A stretch of DNA of 64,000 nucleotides from assembly GCA_903895725.1 (NCBI GenBank), contig CAITUV010000064.1, positions 1 through 64,000 of the forward strand, given 5' to 3'. This DNA is from an uncultured Myxococcales bacterium. GTDB lineage: Bacteria; Myxococcota_A; UBA9042; CAIXZC01. The first letter of the stretch is position 1. Every line of letters begins with the position of its first letter. Position numbers and translations under genes: made by a program. A model generated the notes under the pieces. The model was not told the origin of the DNA, ran no database searches, and worked only from the letters and a program-made list of their open reading frames with translations. Positions 8,645-17,996 of this stretch are shown in pieces.

Positions 8645-10038
8645 ACGACCCAATCCCGGTGCGGGACCGGGGCGATGTGCCGCTCTACCTGGAGGCCCGC
8701 AATTACATCGATGTGGAAGTCGTGCGGCTGGAGCCGAGGCTCTCCGACCCCGATGGGAAGGTGGCCACGGTCCGCTCGTTCAACCAGGACCTGGGGAATC
8801 CGCAGGCATCGTTCCGTTCGGTGCAGGTGGCCGGGACGTCGGGCAAGGGCTCGACGAGCACCTGGCTTGCCCGGATCCTCCGTGCCTGCGGGGTGAGCAC
8901 GGGGTTGCACGTGTCGCCCTACCTCCAGGTGGCCACGGAGAAGACCTGGATGAACGGCCGCTACGCAGCACCCCGTTCCTGGCACGAGGCCTACCTGCGC
9001 GTACGGCCTGTGGCCGAGGAGTACCGGACGCGGTCCGATTGCCGGGCCTCGGTGCACGGCATGGCCTCGCTGGGAGTGACCTACGAGTGCTTCCGGCATG
9101 AGGGGCTCGACTGGGCCGTCATGGAAACCGGCGTGGGCGGGCGATACGACCTGATCCAGGGTCTCGATCGACGCCTGGCCGTGATCACCGACATCGGGCT
9201 CGATCACCTCAAGACATTGGGCGAGGATCGAGAGACGATTGCGTGGCACAAGGCCGGGATCATGGAAGGGGCACGAAGGGCCCTGGCCACGTGGGACCCC
9301 GAGATCTGGCCGGTTTTCGAGGAGCAGGCGGCCCGCTCGGGATGCCGGCTCGAGGCCGCTCGGCCGGAAGAAGTGGCCACGCTGCATCCGTCTTCGGAGG
9401 GCACCGTGGTGCGTCTTCGCCTTCCCCGCGCGGGGACGGTGGAGATCGCATGGCCATTCGGAGGAGGCGGGTTCCGGCTGCGCAACTTCACGGTGGCGGC
9501 CCTCGCGGCCGACATGCTGGCCGACGAGGGGGTGAGTCTGACCCCGGAGGCCCTGCTGGCTGCCCTGGCAGCGGGACCGATACCGGGACGGCTGGAGACG
9601 GTTCAGACCGGGCCGACGGTGATCCTGGATGCCGCGCACAACCCGCAGAAGATGCAGGCGCTGATGGAGTCGCTGTTCACGGGGGGAAGACGTTCTTACT
9701 CCCGCCTGCTCCTGGTCATGGCCGCCACGGGGGACCGGGCGGTCGAGGAGTTTGCAGCGGTGTTTCCGGAGCGCCCGGACGTGCTGATGCTGACTCGACC
9801 GCTCCTCTACGGGAAGAAGGTCTCCGCCCCGTCCGAGCTGGCGCAACCGTTGCGAGGCTGGGCCCGGTCGATGCTCCAGGCGGATTCCCCCCGACTGGCC
9901 ATGGAGGGCATCCTGGCTCGTGCCCGTCCCGACGACCTGGTCCTGGTCACGGGCTCGATCTACCTCGTGGGCCAGGCCCGCGATCGCTGGTATCCCTGGG
10001 AGCAGGTGCTGCTTGAAGGGACGTCGTTTCCGAAGTAG
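8641..10038 (+). CDS. folC: Folylpolyglutamate synthase / dihydrofolate synthase
   Basis: FolC adds glutamate to dihydropteroate and to reduced folates with ATP. The 465 residues carry the Mur-ligase-family signature: P-loop VAGTSGKGSTSTWLARIL near residues 62-79, HVSPYL, ETGVGGRYD, the metal/carbamyl-lysine region DHLKTLG and HKAGI, and GRLE ... DAAHNPQ in the C-terminal domain. ATGA overlap with the upstream lipoprotein gene fixes the start. It closes the miaB operon. Its last 92 bp overlap the 3' end of the convergent thioredoxin-fold gene. Dual versus single activity cannot be decided by eye. Confidence 0.9.
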   Translation: MNDPIPVRDRGDVPLYLEARNYIDVEVVRLEPRLSDPDGKVATVRSFNQDLGNPQASFRSVQVAGTSGKGSTSTWLARILRACGVSTGLHVSPYLQVATEKTWMNGRYAAPRSWHEAYLRVRPVAEEYRTRSDCRASVHGMASLGVTYECFRHEGLDWAVMETGVGGRYDLIQGLDRRLAVITDIGLDHLKTLGEDRETIAWHKAGIMEGARRALATWDPEIWPVFEEQAARSGCRLEAARPEEVATLHPSSEGTVVRLRLPRAGTVEIAWPFGGGGFRLRNFTVAALAADMLADEGVSLTPEALLAALAAGPIPGRLETVQTGPTVILDAAHNPQKMQALMESLFTGGRRSYSRLLLVMAATGDRAVEEFAAVFPERPDVLMLTRPLLYGKKVSAPSELAQPLRGWARSMLQADSPRLAMEGILARARPDDLVLVTGSIYLVGQARDRWYPWEQVLLEGTSFPK

Positions 10039-11863
10039 TCACGGGTAGATACCCCCCCACTGCGGCCGAGAGACTGTAGTAGTCGATGCCGGTGGGCACA
10101 CGCAGCCTGCGGGAATTCACGTACACGGCGGGTGGCGGGGCCTCGTCAACGCCTGCCACGTACGGCTTCTGGTACACGGCCACCTCGGTCGGATAGCGTT
10201 GCAGGAGCCGTGCGATGTGGGGCCAGAGCTGGCGGCAGTAAGGAGACCCGTCGTCCCACATCACGACGATGCGAACCCGGGGCTTTTCAGCCCCCAACGG
10301 ACTCAGCCCGTCCAGCGACAGCGCCGTCTCTTCGTCTGCCAGCAGGGGCAGCTCGGTCCCTCTCCCGGCCAGGAACCGGTACACCGAGCTTGCAGGCAGC
10401 CCTTTGCCCACCAGGTCCCGGGCAAGCTCTTCTTCGGAGCTGACCAGAGCCCGGAGCTCGTCGTCCGGGAGCAATCCCGAGCGCCGCAGTCCGTTGACAT
10501 AGTAGACCGGCGTCCCGGCGGCAAAGAGCCGGACCGCCTCGACCCGCGTTCGCTCGAACGCGTCCTGGAATTCGGCCGAGCGCCACATGTCCGTGGGGCA
10601 CTCGGGAATGCCGGCAGCCGTGCAGGCAGCGCCCAGGGCACCGTCCTGCCCCTGGTGAGCGAAGTACTCGTCGGCAAAGGCTCGCAGCGTCCCGCGCTGC
10701 GCGGCCAACCCGGCGGCTGCGGCAGCACTTCGTGCCTCCCCGGAGAGCTCCTTGGGATTGAGAACGAAAAAGAACCGGGCCAGGCCCGGGTTCGACACGG
10801 CGAATGCCTCCGCCTGCTCCCAGGCCTTCCGGGAGAAGGGACACGTCAGATCGATGTACTCGACGATCGTGACCAGCGCCTCCGCTGCGCCGAGGACGGG
10901 CCGGCCGTCCGCACGCACGCGCCAGCGGGCGGACGGGTCGTTGGCTGGGTCGGCAGCCAGGCTACGCCTCCAGTCCACCCCCTTTTCGAGCACCGTGCGG
11001 TAGGGAGCATTGGTCGTTGCGATCGCCAGGTGGAGATCCCGAAGCGAGGAAACCTTCCCTCGCATCGCCCGGGCAGCCTCGAGCTCCCTGGCTATCAGGT
11101 CCTTCAGCTTGTCCCTGCCGACAAGCCCGAGCACAATCTTGCCGTTCACCAGGAAGGTGGGGGTACCGGTCAGGCCCAGCACGGCCGCCAGGATCCGGTT
11201 GCGCTCCACGTGCTGCTTGAGCTCCGGACGCTTCATGTCCTTGAGAAACAGAGAGACGTCGAGGCCCGAGCGGCGGGCAAGCGCCAGGAGGTGGTCCTCG
11301 TCCAGGCTCTCCCCCTGCTCGATGAGCAGACGGTGAAACTCCCAGAACCGCCCCTGGCGATGAGCGGCGGAGGCAGCCAGAGCCAGGAAATTGCCCGCCT
11401 TCTGACCGGGCAGGGGGTTGTGCAGCCAGTAGCGGGCGGCCTCCGGGAAGTCCGAAAGCAGGCTCTGCACGACCGCCTCGGCCTCCCGGGTGTGGGGGCA
11501 CTCGTACGAGCCGGCCTCCACGATCATCACGAGCGGTTGGGCTGCCCCTTCGGACGGGACCTCCAGAGCCGCAGGGTCCGTCTCATCCACCGCGCGGAAG
11601 GGGAAGAAGCCGCCCTGCGGTGAGGGGACTGAAGGAGGAGAAACTTTGGGGGACGACTCGTCAGCTCCCGGCGCTCCCCCGAGGTCAGCCCCCTTCCCGA
11701 TAACCGGATCCACCTTCCCGACAACCGGGTCCCCCTTCCCGGCAGCAGGCTCTGCCCTTCCCGACGCTGCGGCGACGTCAGGCACGTGCCCGGGTACCGG
11801 TTCCTCCTTTCGGCAGGCCGACACGCAGAATACAAGGGCCAGCAGAGAAACGAGATGCTTCAC
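9947..11863 (-). CDS. Lipoprotein with three DsbA/thioredoxin-like domains, each with one motif Cys
   Basis: The 638-residue protein has a lipobox (VSAC, Cys17), a linker with GKGDPV-type repeats, and three thioredoxin-fold units. Unit one (about 110-265) has CPHT at Cys122, followed by LTGTPTFLVNGK. Unit two (about 330-480) has CPFS at Cys341 and AGTPVYYVNG. Unit three (about 530-600) has SPYC with Cys543. Each usual CxxC has lost one cysteine, so classic disulfide oxidation is unlikely; thiol binding, isomerisation or scaffolding remain possible. A GTG at 11863 directly before the signal peptide is preferred; ATG starts upstream lack a ribosome binding site. The 3' end overlaps folC antisense. 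Confidence 0.75.
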   Translation of the reverse strand: MKHLVSLLALVFCVSACRKEEPVPGHVPDVAAASGRAEPAAGKGDPVVGKVDPVIGKGADLGGAPGADESSPKVSPPSVPSPQGGFFPFRAVDETDPAALEVPSEGAAQPLVMIVEAGSYECPHTREAEAVVQSLLSDFPEAARYWLHNPLPGQKAGNFLALAASAAHRQGRFWEFHRLLIEQGESLDEDHLLALARRSGLDVSLFLKDMKRPELKQHVERNRILAAVLGLTGTPTFLVNGKIVLGLVGRDKLKDLIARELEAARAMRGKVSSLRDLHLAIATTNAPYRTVLEKGVDWRRSLAADPANDPSARWRVRADGRPVLGAAEALVTIVEYIDLTCPFSRKAWEQAEAFAVSNPGLARFFFVLNPKELSGEARSAAAAAGLAAQRGTLRAFADEYFAHQGQDGALGAACTAAGIPECPTDMWRSAEFQDAFERTRVEAVRLFAAGTPVYYVNGLRRSGLLPDDELRALVSSEEELARDLVGKGLPASSVYRFLAGRGTELPLLADEETALSLDGLSPLGAEKPRVRIVVMWDDGSPYCRQLWPHIARLLQRYPTEVAVYQKPYVAGVDEAPPPAVYVNSRRLRVPTGIDYYSLSAAVGGYLPVTTSETTSLQAAPAPRDTSDRGPGPRGRSSP

Positions 11864-12066
11864 CCCGCGCCGAGCATGACAACATGTTGCGTCGACAGAC
11901 ATGATCGGACCGTTCATCGAGCGCCGGCCGGACAGGGAAGGTGTCGGGCCAGCAGCGCAGGCGTACCTGGAGCGTACGTCGAGCATGACGGCCGACGGCT
12001 GACACAGCCTGACCCGAGCGGAGTCGAGGGGTCCCGCCGGACACTCGGCGGACGACACGGGCATGT

Positions 12067-14187
12067 CTACTTGTCCCATCCGCTCGGCTTGGTATCGAGG
12101 TCATCCACGAATTCCAGGCCCGCGGGCAGCGTAAGGCAGTTGTTGTAGAATGCCATGAAGGTCGACCGCGTGCCGGATTGGGACGATGTGGTCGCAGAGA
12201 AGATCACGGTGCTGGTGCGGTTGGCCGGAATCGAGATGTCATGGTTCGAGTTGTAGCCGGGGCCGTAGTCGGCGCCACTGGACTGCCACACCTCGACTCC
12301 ATTGAGAGCGATGCCGGCATACTCGTTCCAGCCGCCGTAGGCCGTCCGGTACCAGTACACCTTCCAGTTGATCGGGTTTGCTGTCGTGTTCCGGACTCGG
12401 AACAGGGCCAGGACGACCTTGCCGTTGGTGGAACTGGTGGAGTACCACTCGTCCGCGTAGACCATGGCGTTCTTGAGCGTGCCGATGGGCGGACCGCTCC
12501 TCGTGAAGATCGTGCGCAGGATGTCGCTGTCCGAGGACATGTGCACCGGGCGGTAGTTGCCGTCCGTCCAGTTCGACGGGTTCACGCCGCCGAACAGGGC
12601 CGGGGAGTCGCCGCCGTACCACTGGCCGTGCGCCTGGCCGTACGTGCTGAACACCGCCCACCGGTAGGTGGCGTTGGAGCCGATGAACGTCCAGTTGGCC
12701 CCGTTGCACCACTGGAGGACCGAGCCGGAGACCCTCAAGGACCCCTTCTTGCTGTCATCGCATGCGGCCGTGTCGGTTCCGACCTTCAGGCTGCCGTTGA
12801 TCACGGCATTGCCCGAGAAATTCAGGCTGCCGGCCGTGGTGATGTCACCGTCCACCACGAGGTTTCCCTTGACCTGCACCTTCTTGGTGGACAGGGTCTT
12901 GACCGTAATCGACCAGGAGTTGATCTGGCCGTCCTTGCCGTTGTTGAGCCAGCCCGTGTCCTTGACGAGCAGGGTCCAGGTCCCCACGGGGTTCTTGCCA
13001 ATCCACTTGGAGAGATCGCCCGACACCGGCTTGGTGGGCACGGGATAGGTGGTTCCGAGCTGCTGTCCCGGGCCGTTCTTGCTGTACAGGAGGTACTCGG
13101 TGTTGTCCGGTGCGTAGAGCAGCACCTCCACGGTCGAGAGGTCGGAGTTGGAGATGTTGACCGACACGGTCAGATCCTGGGCCACGCCGGCGTTCGGCAC
13201 CACGATCTTGTCGGAGATGCCCGGAGGGCTGTTGTCCGGAATCTGGACGGGACAGGTGGTGCTCGCGTACTGGTCGGTGAACTGGTTGTAGAGCAGGTCG
13301 TTGGAGATCTCGTTGAGGCCGTCGTTGGGCAGCTTGCTGGTATCGTAGCCCTGGAGGAAGTTGGAGCAGGTCCACATGGCGCCGTCCCACTTGGGTACCT
13401 GGTCCTTCTGGCATGCGAGCTGCCACAGCTCGTCGCCGCAGTTGGCGTCTGCGGTGCAGACATCGGCGCCGTCGACCGAGAGGGCACCGACGATGCTCAC
13501 GTCGCCGGTGATGGTGCCCCCCGAAAGGCCGTCAATGCTGCCCAGGACGGTGGCAACCTTCTCGCAGATCAGCGCACCCTGCGCGGTGATCCCCTTGACC
13601 ATGAAGCCGGCGGCGCACGTTCCCTGGGGCGAGGAGATGCCGGTCAGCCCGGAACCGTCGCCGACAAAAGCGGTGGCGGTGACCACCCCTTTGACCGCCA
13701 GGTTGCCGGTGTTGAGCTCCTCCTGCGTGACCGGGTCGAAGGCCAGCATGGAGGCCTTCACGCAGCCGGTGCAGCTCAGGTCCTGAGCGGACGCTGCCAC
13801 CAGGGCGTTGCGGGCCTGAAATGCGTAGGGCGTAGACGTCACCCGCACGCGGGGCAGCTCCGGCTCCGCCTCCACGGTGAGGCCGAGCCAGGCCGTGCCA
13901 TTCTGCTCGAACAGCGTGGCCGGGAGGGGGGTCACCGTGCCGAGCAGCACGTTGTAGACCCCGTTCTCGACCGTCACGCCGGGCAGTACCTCGCTCCAAA
14001 GCAGCTGTCCGGCCTGTTCGGCCGTGTACAGCTTGAAGGTGAGCTTGTACGTGCCGTTGACCACGTCGCCGGCCTCGTTGCGCACCACCCCCTGGTTGGT
14101 CATGACGTTCGGGACGTCACCGGCCAGAGCGACCGATGTGACCAGGACCAGCGCCAATGCTGCGGCAGACAGAACGAATAGCCTCAT
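12067..14187 (-). CDS. Secreted protein with proprotein-convertase P domain
   Basis: The 706-residue protein has a Sec signal (MRLFVLSAAALALVLVTSVA). Its N-terminal beta domain (about 25-130) has features common in exported proteins of this group (LTFKLYTAEQAGQLLWSE ... RVRVTSTPYAF). A GDGSGLTGI segment, typical of fibre-like proteins, and a few cysteines follow. A P-domain (PF01483-like) spans roughly 310-436, ending GTWTLLVKDTG ... SWSITV. The C-terminal 250 residues are unrecognised and rich in aromatic residues. P domains usually follow a subtilisin protease, but no protease is present here. GGAGG lies 5 bp before the ATG. It begins 17 bp after the MopE-repeat lipoprotein, so the two are probably made together. 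Confidence 0.75.
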   Translation of the reverse strand: MRLFVLSAAALALVLVTSVALAGDVPNVMTNQGVVRNEAGDVVNGTYKLTFKLYTAEQAGQLLWSEVLPGVTVENGVYNVLLGTVTPLPATLFEQNGTAWLGLTVEAEPELPRVRVTSTPYAFQARNALVAASAQDLSCTGCVKASMLAFDPVTQEELNTGNLAVKGVVTATAFVGDGSGLTGISSPQGTCAAGFMVKGITAQGALICEKVATVLGSIDGLSGGTITGDVSIVGALSVDGADVCTADANCGDELWQLACQKDQVPKWDGAMWTCSNFLQGYDTSKLPNDGLNEISNDLLYNQFTDQYASTTCPVQIPDNSPPGISDKIVVPNAGVAQDLTVSVNISNSDLSTVEVLLYAPDNTEYLLYSKNGPGQQLGTTYPVPTKPVSGDLSKWIGKNPVGTWTLLVKDTGWLNNGKDGQINSWSITVKTLSTKKVQVKGNLVVDGDITTAGSLNFSGNAVINGSLKVGTDTAACDDSKKGSLRVSGSVLQWCNGANWTFIGSNATYRWAVFSTYGQAHGQWYGGDSPALFGGVNPSNWTDGNYRPVHMSSDSDILRTIFTRSGPPIGTLKNAMVYADEWYSTSSTNGKVVLALFRVRNTTANPINWKVYWYRTAYGGWNEYAGIALNGVEVWQSSGADYGPGYNSNHDISIPANRTSTVIFSATTSSQSGTRSTFMAFYNNCLTLPAGLEFVDDLDTKPSGWDK

Positions 14188-14204
14188 GCGAACCTCCGTG
14201 TTTC

Positions 14205-17180
14205 TCAAGGCTTGGATACCGATGTCGGAAGCAGCCCGATTTCAACCTCGAATCCCTTGGCGCCGGCCAGCGGGCCGGACCCGACGAAACTGCCCAGACC
14301 ATGGGTCGCGGACAGCTTGCCCGTTCCCTTTCCCTTGGCGCCTGCAGCCACGAAGAGACATGCGACCTTCTTGGGAGCGCAGTTCTCTTCCTTCTTGCCG
14401 TTGCAATTGTTGTCGACCATGTCGCCGCACTTCTCGGGAGCGGCCGGATTGACCGCGGGGCTTGCATCGTTGCAGTCACCGCTCAAGAGTGCGGTGAACC
14501 CCTGGGCCGGATCCCCCTCGCACGCGCAGATGGACGTGGCATCCAGCCCGTAGCCGTCCTTGTCCGCGTCCTTGTAAAACTTCGTGCAGTGCTGTGCATC
14601 CACGTTGTCCGACTTCAAGTCGCAATCGTTGTCCTTGCCGTCGCACACCTCGATGTTGCCGGGGAACACGGCGGGGTCGCTGGGGGCACAGTCCCCCGTC
14701 AGGGTCGAGGAGTACGGCGGGGCGGCCTTGCACAGGCACTGGGTGACGCCGGCAACGCCCACGCCGTCTCCATCGGCATCCTGGTAGTACTTGGTGCACC
14801 CGCCTGCTCCGGCGGGATCCGTCTTGCCATCGCAGTTGTCGTCCGCACCGTTGCAGACCTCGGCCGCCAGCGGGTTCACCTGCGCGTTTGCATCATTGCA
14901 GTCGCCCCCCTGGAACGCGACGTACGGTGCCTCGGGCACGCACAGGCATAGCTTCTCGTCCGTCAGGCCGAACCCGTCGGCATCCCCGTCGGCGAAGAGC
15001 TGGATGCATCCCGTAGCGCCGGGGTTGTCCGCAATGCCGTCGCAGTTGTCGTCCGACCCGTTGCACAGCTCCGCTGTCGAATGGTTCACGAGGGGATTTA
15101 GCGGCGCGCAGTCCGTGAGATCGAAGTCGCCGTCTCCGTCGTCATCTCCGTCGCACGAGTCGCCAAAGCCGTCCTTGTCCGTGTCGGTCTGGAGCACGTT
15201 GGCAACGAAGGGGCAGTTGTCCTTGGCGTCGCCGAGCCCGTCGCCGTCATCGTCAGGATCGACGCAGTCGGCCATGCCGTCCTTGTCCGTGTCCTGGAAC
15301 TTGTTGTCGATGCCCCCGTCACAGTCGTTGTCCACGCCGTCACAGACCTCGGGAGCGTTCGGGAACGCCTTGATTTCCTTGGGGGCGCAGTCCACCGCGT
15401 CGATCACGCCGTCGTTGTCGTCGTCCGTGTCGCACTCGTCCCCCTGGAGATCCCCGTCGGTGTTGAGCTGGTCGGTGTTGTCCACGTAGGGGCAGTTGTC
15501 CAGTCCATTGGGGACCCCGTCCCCGTCCGTATCGTCCTCGCAGCAGTCTGCGGTGCCGTCCTTGTCCGTGTCGGTGTAGTTCTCGTCCGCCTTGCCGTTG
15601 CAGTTGTTGTCCTTGCAGTCGCACAGCTCCGGAGCATTGGGGTAGACGTTCTTGTCCAGGGGGCCGCAATCGGTTTCGTCGGGGTAGCCGTCCCCGTCAT
15701 CGTCCGGGTCGCACAGGTCCCCCTGCTTGTCGAAATCGGTGTCCTTCTGGTCCGGATTGGCCACCGTGGGGCAGTTGTCCTGCAGGTCGGGCAGGGCATC
15801 ATTGTCGTCGTCGGCATCCACGCAGTCGGCCTGGAGATCCTTGTCGCTGTCCACGAACCCCTCGTCCAGGGTGCCGTCGCAGTCGTCGTCCAGGCCGTTG
15901 CACGTCTCCACCGCGCCGGGGAACACCTTGGGGTTGGCGGGCTGGCAGTCCTGGCCGTCCAGGGTCAAGTCATTGTCATCGTCCGGGTCGCACTCGTCGC
16001 CCAGGCCGTCTCCGTCTGCGTTCGCCTGGGTGGCATTCGGAGCGCACGGGCAGTTGTCCACCGTGTCCAGGAGCCCGTCCGCATCGTCGTCGGGCTCGAT
16101 GCAGTCCGCAATCCCGTCCGCGTCGCAGTCCGAGTAGCCGTCGTCCGCGGCCCCGTCGCAATCGTTGTCCAGGCCGTCACAGGTCTCCGCCGTCGGTGTG
16201 CTGCCCTGACAGACCGGCTGGCCGCCGACGCACAGCACGGTTCCGGAGCAGGCACCGAACTGGTTCTCGACCTTGCACTCCTCCTGGATGAGGTTGTCGT
16301 CCGCGACACCGTTGCAGTTGTCGTCCTTGGCATTGCAGATCTCGGGGGCCGGCGTCAGCGCGTTGCAGTCCGAAAGCCCGTCCTCCTCGCAGACCCTCTC
16401 CCCGAGGCACTTTCCATACTGGTTCGACACGTAGCAGGCCGTGCTCAGCTTCAGCTCCACGGCCAGCGGGGAGCAGGTGCATTCGCCCGACGTCGGCACG
16501 CACTGGAGCGCCTCGCCCCCCTCGATGGACGTCGCATTCTTGCACGAGTACCCGTCCGGGCAGGGGTTCCCGTTGTCGGAGCAGTCGCCGCCGCAGTAGG
16601 CACCGGTCCCGCCCAGGTCCAGGCACAGAGCCGTCGTCCCGATCACGATACCCTGGCACTCCTGGTCCTGGCTGCACGGACGGCACAGCTTGGGATGCAC
16701 CGGCAGGCACGCATGCACCACGTCCGGGAAGTCCTGCACCATGGCGCAGTACCACCCCAGCGGGCACTCCTCGGTGCACACCATCGAGCAGACATACCCT
16801 TCCGGCGTCTCGACGCACCAGCCGCTGGAGCACTCCTCGTTCGACTTGCAGGGGCACCCGAAGCCGCCTTCCTCCTCGCAGCCGCCCTGAGCATCCGTGT
16901 CTTCCGCCACCTCGCCCTCGAGCACCTCCAGATCATCGCCCGGGCCGACTTCCACGTCCTCGAAGCCGACATCCGGCTTGTGGATCCCTTCCGAGAATCC
17001 ATCCTCCCCGCCAAGATCCGCCGGGGTCAGGCCATCGCCGACGACTTCAGCGTCCGCCTTGCCGGTCGTCTCGTCCCCGAGATCCACGCTCTGCGTGACG
17101 CCGCCCCCCCCGCCGCAAGAGGCAGAAAACAGAGCGACGGCAACGGCCAACCCGCCACGGCTCCAGAGGCGCTTCGTCAT
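14205..17180 (-). CDS. MopE/thrombospondin-3 repeat lipoprotein (991 aa)
   Basis: This is a large predicted surface lipoprotein (Cys22). An Asp/Gly/Glu linker leads into a Cys-rich module (about 100-300) shared with three other lipoproteins of this window (starts 23279, 42152, 55127). The middle (about 300-930) has nine ExCNGxDDNCDG-type metal-binding motifs, as in MopE of methanotrophs, mixed with four thrombospondin type 3-like DNCP repeats. Acidic Dx[DN]xDG loops probably bind calcium. The tail (about 935-991) is basic and glycine-rich with a single cysteine. GGAGGG precedes the ATG, and a promoter lies at 17209-17237. It likely forms an operon with the P-domain gene. Confidence 0.85.
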   Translation of the reverse strand: MTKRLWSRGGLAVAVALFSASCGGGGGVTQSVDLGDETTGKADAEVVGDGLTPADLGGEDGFSEGIHKPDVGFEDVEVGPGDDLEVLEGEVAEDTDAQGGCEEEGGFGCPCKSNEECSSGWCVETPEGYVCSMVCTEECPLGWYCAMVQDFPDVVHACLPVHPKLCRPCSQDQECQGIVIGTTALCLDLGGTGAYCGGDCSDNGNPCPDGYSCKNATSIEGGEALQCVPTSGECTCSPLAVELKLSTACYVSNQYGKCLGERVCEEDGLSDCNALTPAPEICNAKDDNCNGVADDNLIQEECKVENQFGACSGTVLCVGGQPVCQGSTPTAETCDGLDNDCDGAADDGYSDCDADGIADCIEPDDDADGLLDTVDNCPCAPNATQANADGDGLGDECDPDDDNDLTLDGQDCQPANPKVFPGAVETCNGLDDDCDGTLDEGFVDSDKDLQADCVDADDDNDALPDLQDNCPTVANPDQKDTDFDKQGDLCDPDDDGDGYPDETDCGPLDKNVYPNAPELCDCKDNNCNGKADENYTDTDKDGTADCCEDDTDGDGVPNGLDNCPYVDNTDQLNTDGDLQGDECDTDDDNDGVIDAVDCAPKEIKAFPNAPEVCDGVDNDCDGGIDNKFQDTDKDGMADCVDPDDDGDGLGDAKDNCPFVANVLQTDTDKDGFGDSCDGDDDGDGDFDLTDCAPLNPLVNHSTAELCNGSDDNCDGIADNPGATGCIQLFADGDADGFGLTDEKLCLCVPEAPYVAFQGGDCNDANAQVNPLAAEVCNGADDNCDGKTDPAGAGGCTKYYQDADGDGVGVAGVTQCLCKAAPPYSSTLTGDCAPSDPAVFPGNIEVCDGKDNDCDLKSDNVDAQHCTKFYKDADKDGYGLDATSICACEGDPAQGFTALLSGDCNDASPAVNPAAPEKCGDMVDNNCNGKKEENCAPKKVACLFVAAGAKGKGTGKLSATHGLGSFVGSGPLAGAKGFEVEIGLLPTSVSKP

Positions 17181-17208
17181 CACAGATTCCCTCCAACACA
17201 GTAAAGCG

Positions 17209-17237
17209 AATCTATCGCGCCCGCGAGGGGAAGACAA
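17209..17237 (-). promoter_or_regulatory. Candidate promoter for the 991-aa repeat lipoprotein
   Basis: On the minus strand, TTGTCT (17237-17232) and TAGATT (17214-17209) are 17 bp apart, about 29 bp upstream of the ATG at 17180. It falls in the gap after sdhB, suggesting transcription independent of the sdh operon. Confidence 0.45.
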
Positions 17238-17259
17238 GGGGTTTCTGGGGAGGGGGGAG

Positions 17260-17985
17260 CTATCTCACTTCAGGCTTGCACAGGAAGTGCTTGGTTGCCA
17301 GGCGCTTGAGGTTCCCGATGGAGCCGGCCGGATCGATCTCCTTGGGGCAGGCCAGGGAGCAGTTGAAGACCGTGTGGCAGCGGAACACGCCGTGCTCGTC
17401 GCCCACGATCTTGAGGCGCTGTTCGAGCGCATTGTCCCGCGAGTCGACGGCAAACCGGTTGGCCTTGACGAGGGCAGCGGGCCCCAGGTAGGCCTCGTCG
17501 GATGCGGTCATGGGGCAGGACGCATGGCACGAGGCGCACAGGATGCAGTCGATGAGAATGTCGAGCCTGGAGCGCTCGGCAGGAGTCTGGGAGCGCTCCC
17601 GCTCGGGGTCCGGCGTGCCGGGCTGGAGGTACGGCTGGATCTTCTTGTAGTGGGCCCAGAACGGGGCCATGTCCACCACCAGGTCCCGGATGATCGGGAG
17701 GTGCGCCAGGGGGCGGATGGTCACCCGGCTGTCCTTGGCGATGCTGGCCTGGGTCTCGCAGGCCAGCCGGTACTTCCCCCCGATGTGCATGGCGCAGGAA
17801 CCGCAGATGCCCGCCCGGCAGGACACCCGGAAGCAGAGCGACTGGTCGAGGTTGTCCTGGATGTAGAACAGGGCGTTGAGCACGGTCATGCCCGGCTCGA
17901 GCGGGACTTCGTAGTCCTGGAAGCGATAGTCCCGGTCCTTCTCCGGGTCGAAACGGAAGATTCGGAACTTAGCTGTGTTGGCCAT
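17260..17985 (-). CDS. sdhB: Succinate dehydrogenase iron-sulfur subunit
   Basis: SdhB passes electrons from the flavin in SdhA to quinone through three Fe-S clusters. All ligands are visible in the 241 residues: the 2Fe-2S set CFRVSCRAGICGSCAM with a later Cys, the 4Fe-4S set CILCASCHASCP, and the 3Fe-4S set CHTVFNCSLACPKEID. The ATG at 17985 follows AGGAGG and sits 11 bp after the sdhA stop; a longer frame to 18048 would overlap sdhA and is rejected. It is the last gene of the sdh operon. Confidence 0.95.
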   Translation of the reverse strand: MANTAKFRIFRFDPEKDRDYRFQDYEVPLEPGMTVLNALFYIQDNLDQSLCFRVSCRAGICGSCAMHIGGKYRLACETQASIAKDSRVTIRPLAHLPIIRDLVVDMAPFWAHYKKIQPYLQPGTPDPERERSQTPAERSRLDILIDCILCASCHASCPMTASDEAYLGPAALVKANRFAVDSRDNALEQRLKIVGDEHGVFRCHTVFNCSLACPKEIDPAGSIGNLKRLATKHFLCKPEVR

Positions 17986-17996
17986 GGTCGGACCTC

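Noticed and set aside
12005..12035. GAGCGGAGTCGAGGGG motif, also similar at 20580-20615, as a dispersed repeat
   Set aside because: Only two loose matches, and such motifs are common in many bacteria; not enough to call a family here.
12178..14181. 667-residue plus-strand frame over the P-domain gene
   Set aside because: Antisense shadow; the minus-strand protein has a signal peptide, ribosome site and P domain.
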